DNA from: Streptomyces koelreuteriae | GTDB lineage: Bacteria; Actinomycetota; Actinomycetes; Streptomycetales; Streptomycetaceae | Direction of reading: 5' to 3' | Assembly (NCBI RefSeq): GCF_018604545.1 | Contig: NZ_CP075896.1 | Span: 5,828,001 to 5,892,000 of the forward strand | DNA length: 64,000 nucleotides | Part shown: positions 8,911-16,930 of the stretch, in pieces | Numbering within the stretch: position 1 is the first letter of the stretch | Layout of the letters: each line of letters opens with the position of its first letter | Translations under genes and position numbers: made by a program | The notes under the pieces: generated by a model | Told to the model about the DNA's origin: nothing | Seen by the model: the letters and a program-made list of their open reading frames with translations, nothing else | Database searches by the model: none

Positions 8911-9216
8911 TTACGTGTTGCTTGTGCCCCAGTCGTCTTCGCCGCCGTTGTGGGTGGCGCGGTCGCGGAGGTGGCGGACGCGGTCGGCGACGGACTCGGG
9001 GACGCGGTCCCCGACCTTGTCGCTCACCACGTGGTACGCCTTGCCCGCGAACTCTCGGCCCTGGTGGGCCGCCGACTCGGCGGTGTTGCGGACGGCGGGG
9101 TTCTGCGCGAACTGCTGGGCCGTCTTCTTCAGCTGCTCGTAGCGCTCGCGTCCGGCCCTCGTGCCCAGCACGTAACCCAGGACGACTCCCGCGACGAACG
9201 TGAGCCGGTAACGCAT
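8911..9216 (-). CDS. YtxH-like small membrane protein
   Basis: A 101-residue protein with one N-terminal transmembrane helix (RLTFVAGVVLGYVLGTRAG) and a long, charged, amphipathic helical tail ending GGEDDWGTSNT. The GxxxG-type spacing and the TRAGRERYEQLK junction are typical of YtxH-like stress-associated proteins of actinobacteria. The ATG at 9216 is favoured over the in-frame GTG at 9225 because GGAAGG lies nine bases before the ATG and touches the GTG. Function in this family is unknown; a membrane-anchored scaffold is only a guess. Confidence 0.8.
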   Translation of the reverse strand: MRYRLTFVAGVVLGYVLGTRAGRERYEQLKKTAQQFAQNPAVRNTAESAAHQGREFAGKAYHVVSDKVGDRVPESVADRVRHLRDRATHNGGEDDWGTSNT

Positions 9217-9376
9217 GGCGACCACCCTTCCCTTGCGTAGGTCTCCGGTGCGGAGTCGACGCCCCGCGGGGTACCGATTGGCGGAGCACCCCCCTGCTTG
9301 CGCTAATGTATGTGTCGCAGCGAGCGAGCGCCCCCTGGCGGATACCCAGGTAGGTACGTTCGATGCAACGAGGCAT

Positions 9377-9449
9377 TCCTCGGTAGCTCAATTGGCAGAG
9401 CAGCCGGCTGTTAACCGGCAGGTTACTGGTTCGAGTCCAGTCCGGGGAG
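9377..9449 (+). tRNA. tRNA-Asn (GTT), copy 1
   Basis: A 73-base cloverleaf without encoded CCA. Acceptor TCCTCGG pairs with CCGGGGA; anticodon arm GCCGG-CTGTTAA-CCGGC carries GTT; T-arm ACTGG-TTCGAGT-CCAGT is standard. A second, almost identical copy follows after five bases. Confidence 0.95.
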
Positions 9450-9454
9450 CTCGG

Positions 9455-9527
9455 TCCTCCGTAGCTCAATTGGCAGAGCAGCCGGCTGTTAACCGGCAGG
9501 TTACTGGTTCGAGTCCAGTCGGGGGAG
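9455..9527 (+). tRNA. tRNA-Asn (GTT), copy 2
   Basis: Same length and body as the preceding copy. The acceptor stem is TCCTCCG/CGGGGGA, differing from copy 1 by a compensatory swap at one base pair (position 6 with 67), so folding is preserved. Only five bases separate the copies, so they must be co-transcribed and processed. Confidence 0.95.
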
Positions 9528-9538
9528 CAAGGTGAACG

Positions 9539-9563
9539 AGGACCCCACTCAGGGGTCCTTTTT
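9539..9563 (+). terminator. Rho-independent terminator of the tRNA-Asn pair
   Basis: AGGACCCC-ACTCA-GGGGTCCT forms a perfect 8-bp stem with a five-base loop, followed at once by a T run (TTTTT). It lies 11 bases after the second tRNA-Asn. Confidence 0.9.
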
Positions 9564-9717
9564 CATGCCGGTTTCGATCTCCTGGGAACCGCTCGGAGCC
9601 CGTCGCGGTCCTCATGGTCACGAAGGCCGTGCGAAGCCGACCATCCGAAGCAGGAGATCGTATGAGCGGCTATGCTGCGGCAGACGGCGCGCACACATGT
9701 ACGCGACACGCCGCTAT

Positions 9718-9794
9718 GGGGCGGTAGCTCAGCCGGTTAGAGCAGCGGACTCATAATCCGTCGGCCGTGGGTTCGAGTCCCACCCGCCCCACCA
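9718..9794 (+). tRNA. tRNA with CAT anticodon (Ile2 or elongator Met)
   Basis: A 77-base gene including encoded CCA. Acceptor GGGGCGG/CCGCCCC, anticodon arm CGGAC-TCATAAT with CAT, T-arm GTGGG-TTCGAGT-CCCAC. The fully paired first acceptor base pair excludes the initiator tRNA. CAT-anticodon tRNAs can read Met, or Ile after lysidine modification of the wobble C by TilS. The variable loop and anticodon stem resemble Ile2 slightly more than elongator Met; this cannot be settled by eye. It lies 155 bases beyond the tRNA-Asn terminator, so it has its own promoter. Confidence 0.9.
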
Positions 9795-9919
9795 GGCACC
9801 ATTGGTGCAGGAACGATCTGACCTGCGGATAGGTCAGGGCCCCGAGAGTAACCGTGGCGGTGTTCGCCATACGGGAGCCACACCGTAGCCTCGTACGATT
9901 TTTCTCGGGGCCGCCTTCG

Positions 9920-10876
9920 TCAGTGTCTCCAGTAACCGCGGCGTGGCAGTTCGACCCACGCGTCGGGGGGTCCGCACACGGCGCGCCTGTCGGGCAGGCG
10001 CAGTCCCGCGAAGGCGCAGGAGTAGGCCACGGCGTTGTGCTGGTAGAGGTAGGAGGCCAACACTTCCTCGGAGGAGTCGTTTTCGTACGGTCCTCCGCCC
10101 GGGTGCAGGTCCGAGCCCTCGACGATTCCCTGACGGACGATGCTGCCCTGGTTGCCGCTCTTGGGGTTGGCGTACAGGCCGTAGCAGACCGTGCCGGCGG
10201 ACAACCGGGTCAGTACGCCCGGCATTTCCGGCGCGTAGCCCCAGGGCTGTGTCACGACGCAGCCGCCCGGCACGGATGTCACGCCGATGATCTGCAGGCT
10301 CGCGTCCATGTCGTAGGCGTACGGGTCTTCCAGCAGCTCGTCGATGACCTCGTCCGCCACCGGCGTCGCTCCCAGACGGCGCACCGCCTCGGCCGCGTCG
10401 ATTCCGGCCACGCAGGCCAGCCCCGTACCGTCGTAGTGGAATTCGCCCAGCGCTGTGGTGAGCCGCCGGCCCTCCTGCGCTGCCGCGCGCTCCGTGTCGG
10501 TCAGGCGTACCCCTTCCGGTATCGGGAACAGGTCCGGCGTCGGGCCGGCCAGGCTCAGCCGCCCCGGTGACCAGCCGCCGATCGACGGCCGCCAAGGATC
10601 CGCCCCGGCCGCGGCGAGGGCTCGTGCGTTCTCCGGCTTCCTGGACATCACGGCCTCCCACAGTGCCGTCACCCCTTCCTCCAGGGCGTCCACATCCGCG
10701 GCGTGACCCGCCAACTCCGCGACGACCTCGGCGGATCCGAACACCGCCGCACGATGCAGCGGCCGGCCGCCGCGCCATTCGTCCGGGTCGGCACCTCCGT
10801 CGAGACGCCGGCGAATGTCCTCGACATCCGTCCAGCCCGAACCCTTGCCGGGCCAACCACCCCAACGTTCTGCCAC
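9920..10876 (-). CDS. Ankyrin-repeat protein
   Basis: A 318-residue protein. Residues ~15-110 hold two or three ankyrin repeats (for example GRPLHRAAVFGSAEVVAELA and VTALWEAVMSRKPENARALA with AAAGADP). The C-terminal two thirds read as a globular domain containing TSVPGGCVVTQPWGYAPEMP and PNQGSIV-like segments; I do not recognise it. The GTG at 10876 is chosen because GGAGGGGGA lies just upstream; the frame continues open to 10924 without such a site. Ankyrin repeats bind proteins, so a regulatory or immunity-like role is possible but unsupported. It is the first gene of a reverse-strand series with the Clp-N and LURP-one genes. Confidence 0.8.
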   Translation of the reverse strand: MAERWGGWPGKGSGWTDVEDIRRRLDGGADPDEWRGGRPLHRAAVFGSAEVVAELAGHAADVDALEEGVTALWEAVMSRKPENARALAAAGADPWRPSIGGWSPGRLSLAGPTPDLFPIPEGVRLTDTERAAAQEGRRLTTALGEFHYDGTGLACVAGIDAAEAVRRLGATPVADEVIDELLEDPYAYDMDASLQIIGVTSVPGGCVVTQPWGYAPEMPGVLTRLSAGTVCYGLYANPKSGNQGSIVRQGIVEGSDLHPGGGPYENDSSEEVLASYLYQHNAVAYSCAFAGLRLPDRRAVCGPPDAWVELPRRGYWRH

Positions 10877-10982
10877 CGATCCCCCTCCAACACGTCGCGT
10901 GCCATGCGCGCTCCACACTCGCACGCGGGTCTGACATTGGGAGCGGCCAGCCCGAGCAGCAGCGTGCCGGAGCTGACGGAGA

Positions 10983-11942
10983 TCAGGACGTCAGCGCTTC
11001 GATCAGTTGTCGGGCGCGTGTGTCTTCTCGCAGGAGGGTTTCGATCAGGGGGCCCGTGGTCTCTTCGAGGTATTTCCGCGTGGGGTGGGGGTCGGGTGTC
11101 AGGTGGATGGGGGACTTGGTCAGGGCGGTGTGGACCGAGGTGTAGTTGATGCCCAGGCGGGTCAGGTGGTCGCCGTCCGCGTCGGGGGTGCTGTTCTTTG
11201 ACAGGTGGGGGTAGTGGAGTGCGACCTCGTGGGTGGCCAGGATCGCGAGGAGGACGTGCTCGGTGCCGACTGGGCCGTTGTCGAGGCGGTGGGCTTGGGC
11301 GTGGGTTTCCATGGAGACCCACCAGGCCGGATTCGAGGCCCAGTTCATTCCGGCGAATTTGAGGATCCAGCGTTGCCAGAAGGGCAGGTGGCGGTAGTGG
11401 CTGCGGCCGAGCAGGATGTCGCGGGTGGGGTGCAGGAGGGGGCTGAGGTCGTCCTGAACGCCTGTGGGTTCGCCGTCGAGTCGTGCGCGTACGGCCTGTG
11501 GTGAGACGCGGCACGCGGTCAGCAGTTCGACCGCGCGGTTGTTCTCCTCCAGCAACGCCCGCAGCAGGTGGACGGCGGTGAACTTCGCCGCGCCCTCCCG
11601 TTGGGCCTGATTCATCGCTGTCGTCAGGGACCTGGCCGCGGCGCCCGTGAGGCGGTTACGGTCGCCGTCCTCCCCTAGTACGTCCTGTGCGGCGACACTT
11701 GCCTCGGCGTCGTCGGTGCCGGTCCACGCGTCGTCACGGTCCATGGTGTCCCGCAGCACCGCCAGCAGAGCGGTCCTGGTCGCTCCTTCGTCGTCGAGCG
11801 CCGTGCGCGCCGGGCCCCTGGCCGTGGTGATGCCGGCGAGCAGGTGCTCGGTACCCATCGGTCCCTCGGTGGAGCCCCGGGCGCCGCGGGCGGCTCCCAG
11901 GATTCCGATGGTGTTCCAGTCGGGTTCCTTGATCGCTTCCAT
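10983..11942 (-). CDS. Stand-alone Clp N-domain repeat protein
   Basis: A 319-residue protein made of Clp N-terminal repeat units without any AAA ATPase. The repeat signatures are GTEHLLAGI (residues ~30), FTAVHLLRALLEENNRAVEL (~125-145) and GTEHVLLAILATHEVA (~225-240), the pattern used by ClpA/ClpB/ClpC N-domains to dock adaptors and substrates. Streptomyces have several such orphan proteins; they may act as adaptors or decoys for Clp proteases. It starts at an ATG and has no signal peptide. The following reverse-strand ankyrin gene is 106 bases away. Confidence 0.8.
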   Translation of the reverse strand: MEAIKEPDWNTIGILGAARGARGSTEGPMGTEHLLAGITTARGPARTALDDEGATRTALLAVLRDTMDRDDAWTGTDDAEASVAAQDVLGEDGDRNRLTGAAARSLTTAMNQAQREGAAKFTAVHLLRALLEENNRAVELLTACRVSPQAVRARLDGEPTGVQDDLSPLLHPTRDILLGRSHYRHLPFWQRWILKFAGMNWASNPAWWVSMETHAQAHRLDNGPVGTEHVLLAILATHEVALHYPHLSKNSTPDADGDHLTRLGINYTSVHTALTKSPIHLTPDPHPTRKYLEETTGPLIETLLREDTRARQLIEALTS

Positions 11943-11978
11943 GTGGCCGTTCCCTTCGGATCCCTTCGGATCTCGTCC

Positions 11979-12587
11979 TCAGCGTGACTGCAGGGCGTCC
12001 AGTGCCACGGCCTGGGCGATGGCGAGGCGGCGGTCGAGGGTGGGGGCCGCGATGTCGAGCACGTATCGGTCGCGCAGCCCGAATTTCTTGTCGAACGCCA
12101 TCAACCGTTTGCCGCCCTCGGTGAAATCGAAGTGGTACGGCCATATGAACGGCACGAAATCGGTGACCGGAATGAACTCCCAGACGCGGCGCAGTACGGC
12201 CACCAACAGATTGCGCTCGCGCCCGGCGAGTTCCATCGTGCCCGGCTGCTCCAGGACCCACGTCGAGCGCAGCAAGGAGGCGACAGACTTCTTGCGGAAC
12301 GAGCCGATGGGGTTTCCCTCTTCGTCCCGCACGGTGTAGACGGCACCGATGTCGAGGACCTGGTCGGCCTCGAAGGTGCACAGGACGCGGTCCTTGGACT
12401 CGTCGGTGTAGAGGGTCACCTGTTCCTTGAGCGCCATCCGCTTCTGCTGTGCGAAGGCGACGACCTCGCCGTCGGAGCCGGCCGAGCCGTCGGGGCGGGC
12501 CGCCGTCACCACGTACTGGTTGGCCATGAGGGTCGTCTTCTGGCGAACGCCGAACCGATCGTGCGTCTGCAGCTGTGCGTTGTCCAC
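11979..12587 (-). CDS. LURP-one/tubby-like family protein
   Basis: A 202-residue soluble protein resembling the LURP-one-related fold, a 12-stranded barrel shared with tubby C-terminal domains. Typical alternating strands are VTLYTDESKDRVLCTFEADQ and YTVRDEEGNPIGSFRKKSVA; the tail contains the family-like WPYHFDFTEGGKRL. GTG start at 12587 with GGGAG seven bases upstream. Family members bind membranes or phospholipids in some cases; the bacterial role is unknown. It is 36 bases upstream of the Clp-N gene and probably co-transcribed with it. Confidence 0.72.
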   Translation of the reverse strand: MDNAQLQTHDRFGVRQKTTLMANQYVVTAARPDGSAGSDGEVVAFAQQKRMALKEQVTLYTDESKDRVLCTFEADQVLDIGAVYTVRDEEGNPIGSFRKKSVASLLRSTWVLEQPGTMELAGRERNLLVAVLRRVWEFIPVTDFVPFIWPYHFDFTEGGKRLMAFDKKFGLRDRYVLDIAAPTLDRRLAIAQAVALDALQSR

Positions 12588-12786
12588 GTGACGGCTCCCG
12601 CCTCTTCATCCTTGGTGCGGGCCCCCGTTGTGTGAACTGCCCGCCTGAGCCATCGTCACCGCTACGGGCCGCTCGAAGCAGTCCCCGGAAGTCGCGTCCG
12701 GCGCACCCGTCGTTGTCGACTTTCGTCGTTCGCCTCCACGACGCAGGGATGATGCCGCGCTTCCGGGCGCTGACTATCGTCGGCCC

Positions 12787-14628
12787 GTGGAACTGGACGA
12801 AGCACACACCGCCCGCGCCGTACGGCCGCTCCGTGCCCGGCTTGCCGCCGCATCCCCCTGGAGCCGCGGAAGGATCGCCGGGGAGATCGTGCTCACCGCC
12901 GCCCTCGCCGGGTGCGCGGTGTTGTCCGAAGCGACGAGCGCCGGTCTCGGTCTGCGAACCTTCGCTGTCGTGGCGGGCGTTGCCGTGCTGTCGCTGGCCC
13001 GGCGCGCGCTGCCGTCGACGGTGCTGGTCGTCTCCGCCGGCGCGGCAGCGGTACTGCTGTCGGCGGTGCCGCTGATGGTCTATGTGAGCTGGTCGGCGGG
13101 GAGCCGCATCGTCAGACCCGGGCGGGTGGTCGCCGCGTTCGCCGCCGCGCTCGTCCTCCATACCGCGCTGTCCGTCCATGAGGAGAGCAGTCACTCCGGA
13201 CTGTCGCTGCCCGTCATCACCGCCGCGCTGAGCGCGGCGGCGTTCCTCACGCTGGGGATCGTGCCGGGGCTGGTGTCCCGCTACCGGGCGCAACGCCGCT
13301 CACTGCTGGACGCGCTGCGGCGGAACAACGCCCAGCTCGTGCGGGAGCAGGCGATGGTGGCACGGCAGGCGCGTCTGCTGGAGCGCGGCCGCATCGCCCA
13401 GGACATGCACGACAGCCTCGGTCACCAACTCGCCCTGATCTCCGTGCACGCGGGCGCCCTGCAGGTCGATCCGGATCTGACCGACCGCCAGCGGGAAGGA
13501 GTACGGATCCTGCGCGACGCCTCCGTGGCCGCGATGGGGGAGCTGCGCGAGGCCGTCGGCATCCTCCACGAGGACCGGGAGGAGCCGGAGGACTCCCAGG
13601 CCCGGCAGGACCGGCAGGACCGGAACGCGGTCGAGGATCGCACCGAGCCTGCCGGGAAGGGTGCCGGGGACTCGTCTGCCTCGGGCGGCGGGCGGCCGCT
13701 CACTCGGGCGGTGGCCTCCATCGACGGCCTGGTCGCGACGTCCCGGGCCGCGGGCGCGACCGTGGAACTGCGGCGGTCCGGCGCCGCCCGGCCCCTGGCG
13801 CCCGCCGCCGACCACGCGGCGTACCGCATAGCCCAGGAGGGACTGACCAACGCCCACAAGCACGCCCCGGGCGCTCCGATCACGCTCGCCCTGCGCTACG
13901 AGCCGGACAGCCTGGTGGTGGAGGTCGCCAACGGGCCCGCGTCGGCCGGGGCGCCGGACGCGCCCGCGGTGGTCAGCGGCGGTCAGGGACTGGCGGGCCT
14001 GCGGGAGCGGGCCCGGCTCATCGGCGGCATGGTGCACACCGGCCCCACCTCGGACGGCGGCTTCCGCATCGCCGGGATGCTTCCCTACGGCACCGGGCAC
14101 GGCGAGACCGGGCCCCGCCGCGGCGAACTCGCGGCCCGCCCGGGCGTCGCGACCATCGTCGGCCCGGACGACGACTTTGGGGGACAGCCGGGCGCATGGC
14201 CGGCGGGCAACAGTGGAGCGGTCATCGACCGTTCCGACCAGCACGGGGAGTTCGCCGCCATCATGAGCAGCAAGAGAAACGTGGCCATCGGCTGCGCCGT
14301 CACCGCCGTAGTCCTCGTCGTCAGCGTGATCGGCCTCGGCATCTGGGGGGTGAGCGCGCTGATGGACGAGGTGGAGAAGTCCACGATCCCGGTGAGCGTG
14401 TACGAGTCGGCGAAGACCGGCGATCCCGAGGCCGAGGTGCAGGCCGAACTGCCCGACGGGGACTCGATCCTGACGGCGGATCTGGGGGACGGGGGCCCGC
14501 GGACACCCAAGGGCGCGACCTGCCGCCACTTCGCGTCCGACGACCCCGACGACCTCTCGACCGTCTTCCGGTTCTGCTTCCGTGACGGAAAGCTGGTGGC
14601 GAAGCAGACCTTCAAGGACGAGAGCTGA
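12787..14628 (+). CDS. NarL-class sensor histidine kinase with extra C-terminal membrane domain
   Basis: A 613-residue kinase. Residues ~25-165 contain several transmembrane helices; the HisKA_3 dimerisation helix has the phosphoacceptor His208 in IAQDMHDSLGHQL; the ATPase domain shows IAQEGLTNAHKHAPG (N-box) and GGQGLAGLRERARLIGG (G-box). Unusually, the protein continues past the ATPase domain: a linker, a new transmembrane helix (VAIGCAVTAVVLVVSVIGLG, ~residues 500-520) and about 90 residues of predicted extracellular domain with a Cys pair (ATCRHF...FRFCFRDG). GTG start. It pairs with the response regulator 165 bases downstream. An ATG at 14263 (codon 493) could start the tail separately. 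Confidence 0.85.
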   Translation: MELDEAHTARAVRPLRARLAAASPWSRGRIAGEIVLTAALAGCAVLSEATSAGLGLRTFAVVAGVAVLSLARRALPSTVLVVSAGAAAVLLSAVPLMVYVSWSAGSRIVRPGRVVAAFAAALVLHTALSVHEESSHSGLSLPVITAALSAAAFLTLGIVPGLVSRYRAQRRSLLDALRRNNAQLVREQAMVARQARLLERGRIAQDMHDSLGHQLALISVHAGALQVDPDLTDRQREGVRILRDASVAAMGELREAVGILHEDREEPEDSQARQDRQDRNAVEDRTEPAGKGAGDSSASGGGRPLTRAVASIDGLVATSRAAGATVELRRSGAARPLAPAADHAAYRIAQEGLTNAHKHAPGAPITLALRYEPDSLVVEVANGPASAGAPDAPAVVSGGQGLAGLRERARLIGGMVHTGPTSDGGFRIAGMLPYGTGHGETGPRRGELAARPGVATIVGPDDDFGGQPGAWPAGNSGAVIDRSDQHGEFAAIMSSKRNVAIGCAVTAVVLVVSVIGLGIWGVSALMDEVEKSTIPVSVYESAKTGDPEAEVQAELPDGDSILTADLGDGGPRTPKGATCRHFASDDPDDLSTVFRFCFRDGKLVAKQTFKDES

Positions 14629-14675
14629 TCCGCGGGGCTGATCCGCGGGGCTGATCCGCGTGGCTGATCCGCTGG
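14624..14675 (+). repeat. 13-bp tandem repeat, four copies
   Basis: GCTGATCCGCGGG occurs at 14624 and 14637, then as GCTGATCCGCGTG at 14650 and GCTGATCCGCTGG at 14663. The first unit contains the TGA stop of the sensor kinase gene, so the array lies in the spacer before the response regulator gene. Confidence 0.9.
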
Positions 14676-14793
14676 GCCGGGACGTGAACCGGCCCGCGCC
14701 GTAGGGCCGTCCGCGCGATACACCCGGTCGGATCAAGGCATGATGGCGAGGCCATGCCATCCGCTTTCCGACCGACACCGCGCAGGAGGCCGT

Positions 14794-15456
14794 GTGATCC
14801 GGGTCCTCGTCGCCGACGACGAGCCGCTCATCCGGGCCGGCATCAGGATGATCCTCGACTCGGCCGACGACATCGACGTGGTCGCCGAGGCCGGTGACGG
14901 CCGGGAGGCGGTGCGCAACGCCCGTGAGACCGCCGTCGACGTGGCCCTGCTGGACATCCAGATGCCCGTGATGGACGGGCTGACGGCCCTGGCCGAGCTG
15001 GGCCGGGCCGCGCCGCGGGTACGGGTGCTGATCCTCACCACGTTCGGCGAGCGTGACAACGTACTGCGTGCGCTCGGCCACGGCGGCGCGGGCTTCCTGC
15101 TCAAGGACTCCGCGCCCGACGAGCTGATCCACGCGGTGCGGGCGGCGGCGGCCGGGAACGCCTATCTCTCGCCCGCGGCCACCCGGCACGTGGCGGACGC
15201 CCTCGCCTCCCCGACGGCCACCGCCCGCGCGGAGGAGGCCACGCGCCGCCTCGACGGACTGACCGCACGGGAGCGCGATGTCCTCGCCCTGCTCGGCGAG
15301 GGCCTGTCCAACGCGGACACGGGCCGGCGGCTGCACATGAGCGAAGCCACCGTGAAGACCTACGTCAGCCGCATCCTGACCAAGCTCGACTGCGACAACC
15401 GCGTGCAGGCGGCGCTCCTCGCCCGCGACGCCGGACTGCACACGGGCGGGGTGTGA
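14794..15456 (+). CDS. NarL/FixJ-family response regulator
   Basis: A 220-residue two-component regulator. The receiver domain has the acidic pocket VLVADDEP, the phosphorylated Asp in DVALLDIQMPVMDG, Thr in LILTTFGE and Lys in FLLKDSAPD. The C-terminal LuxR-type helix-turn-helix is LTARERDVLALLGEGLSNAD followed by MSEATVKTYVSRILTKLDC. The GTG at 14794 has AGGAGG four bases upstream; the frame is open further upstream but those residues do not belong to the receiver. It is the cognate regulator of the sensor kinase just upstream. Targets are unknown. Confidence 0.93.
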   Translation: MIRVLVADDEPLIRAGIRMILDSADDIDVVAEAGDGREAVRNARETAVDVALLDIQMPVMDGLTALAELGRAAPRVRVLILTTFGERDNVLRALGHGGAGFLLKDSAPDELIHAVRAAAAGNAYLSPAATRHVADALASPTATARAEEATRRLDGLTARERDVLALLGEGLSNADTGRRLHMSEATVKTYVSRILTKLDCDNRVQAALLARDAGLHTGGV

Positions 15457-15480
15457 CCGACCCGGCCGGCGCCGCCGGTC

Positions 15481-16740
15481 TCACCGGGCCCGGCCGTGCT
15501 CGCTTCCCGCCGCGGCGGTCGTGGTGGTGGCGTGGGCTTCGTCGACGCCCCGCTTGAGGACGTCGCACGTGTGCTGGAACTCGTCCGTCAGCCGGGACGC
15601 CTCGGCCATGAGGATGCCGTACGGCTGCGCGGGGTCGCTGAGCGGGAGGGAGCCGGCGCGGGCCTCCTCCTCCAGCCGGTCGCGGCACCGCTGAGCCTCG
15701 GCGGCGGCCTCGCACAGCTCGTCGGCCTGGTCGCGCAGCCGGTCTTCGTCGACCTGGCTGAGCAACTCGGCGATCCGGGCGAGGGAGGCCAGGAAGTCGC
15801 CGTAGGAGCGGGCGAAGTCGACGTGGCCGGGGCTGGAGTCGGCGTCGGTGCGCCACCGGTCGAGGCTGCGGGTCATGGAGGCCACCTGGTGGGAGACGCG
15901 TTCCAGGGCGTCGACGACGGCCTGGTAGCCGTCGAAGGAGGTGCGGTGGCGATGACGGCGCCGTAGGCGCACGGGGTTGTAGAGGGTGCTCTCCCAGGCG
16001 GTGTGGACCGAGGACTGGGCCTGCTGCACGATCGGTGCCAGATCGGAGGCGCGCCGGCGCCAGTGCCGGGTGCGTTCCTCCTCCAGCTTCCCCTCGCGCA
16101 GCGCCGGGTACATGTCGCCGACCAGGTCGCACAGCGAGTGGGCGAGGGTGTGGATGCCGTACTCGGCGCTGCGGTAGCGCAGGGGAGGCAGCACCAGCGT
16201 GTTCACCACGACGCCGACGCCGCAGCCGATGAGCACCAGCACGATGATCTGCCCGAGCTGGGACCAGCGCTGGGAGTCGCTGGTGGCCGCGACGTAGGTG
16301 GAGAAGGAGAAGAACGCCGCGGTGGCGACCTGGGAGCCCTGCGAGCCCAGCGGCCGCCACCGTCCGATCGCCAGGGCCGCCAGGGTCACCAGCATGAACG
16401 TGAGCAGGTGGGGGCCTGCCACCAGGCCCAGCACTCCCTGCAGTCCCACGCCCACGGTGACCGCGCCGACGTAGCGCAGGGCCTGCACGAGCGACCGGTA
16501 GACGGTGACCTGCATGATCAGCACCGCGGAGAACGGTGCGAACGCCGGTGACTGCGCGGCCATCACATCGCGCGCGATCACCCAGGCGACGGTGGCCGCG
16601 AGGGTGCACTTGCCGATGAGGGCCAGGGTGTGCCGCTCGTGCCCGTCCGAACCCGCCCGGAGGAACCATCGCCGCACCCGGGCCGGCCAGTCCTGGGATG
16701 CCGCCTGTACACGCTGCGCTCCCGCAGCGGCTTCGCCCAT
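15481..16740 (-). CDS. FUSC/aromatic-acid-exporter-type membrane protein
   Basis: A 419-residue protein with an N-terminal block of about six hydrophobic helices (residues ~40-190, including LALIGKCTLAATVAWVIARD and the FUSC-like APFSAVLIMQVTVYRSLVQA) followed by a long charged, largely helical cytoplasmic region to the C-terminus. This matches FUSC/YdcO-like and aromatic acid exporter families, thought to export organic acids or xenobiotics. The C-terminal half is coiled-coil-like (ERVSHQVASMTRSLDRW, RLRDQADELCEAAAEAQRCR). ATG start, preceded by repeated Shine-Dalgarno-like hexamers. It converges on the response regulator gene. Confidence 0.8.
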   Translation of the reverse strand: MGEAAAGAQRVQAASQDWPARVRRWFLRAGSDGHERHTLALIGKCTLAATVAWVIARDVMAAQSPAFAPFSAVLIMQVTVYRSLVQALRYVGAVTVGVGLQGVLGLVAGPHLLTFMLVTLAALAIGRWRPLGSQGSQVATAAFFSFSTYVAATSDSQRWSQLGQIIVLVLIGCGVGVVVNTLVLPPLRYRSAEYGIHTLAHSLCDLVGDMYPALREGKLEEERTRHWRRRASDLAPIVQQAQSSVHTAWESTLYNPVRLRRRHRHRTSFDGYQAVVDALERVSHQVASMTRSLDRWRTDADSSPGHVDFARSYGDFLASLARIAELLSQVDEDRLRDQADELCEAAAEAQRCRDRLEEEARAGSLPLSDPAQPYGILMAEASRLTDEFQHTCDVLKRGVDEAHATTTTAAAGSEHGRAR

Positions 16741-16744
16741 CGTC

Positions 16745-16768
16745 TCTCCCGCTCCCGCTCCCGTTCCC
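16745..16768 (-). promoter_or_regulatory. Tandem Shine-Dalgarno-like hexamers upstream of the FUSC gene
   Basis: Read on the reverse strand the region before the ATG is GGGAAC, GGGAGC, GGGAGC, GGGAGA, then GACG and the ATG. Each hexamer could pair with the 16S rRNA anti-Shine-Dalgarno; the last is at workable spacing. Confidence 0.6.
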
Positions 16769-16877
16769 GCGTCCGTTCGGCCACGGCTGCCGGGCCACGG
16801 GGTACCCCGTGCGGGCCGGCGCAGACCCGGCGAGGGGCCACGCCCGTCCCGCGCCGGGTGGCCGGTGGCCTGCGGAA

Positions 16878-16926
16878 AGCCCCCGGCCGCGGCGTGCTCC
16901 GGGGCGGCCGGGGGCTCTACGGGCGT
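16878..16926 (-). terminator. Hairpin terminator after the alcohol dehydrogenase gene
   Basis: AGCCCCCGGCCG and CGGCCGGGGGCT are perfect 12-base arms around a 25-base GC-rich loop. On the reverse strand the hairpin begins five bases after the dehydrogenase stop and is followed by TTTCC, so it should terminate that transcript. Confidence 0.75.
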
Positions 16927-16930
16927 CGGG

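Noticed and set aside
9377..12587. Integrative element at the tRNA genes
   Set aside because: No integrase, excisionase, direct repeat of a tRNA 3' end or composition shift is visible.
16741..16930. Small gene in the gap between FUSC and dehydrogenase
   Set aside because: It holds SD-like hexamers and a terminator hairpin; no frame has a ribosome-binding site plus coding features.
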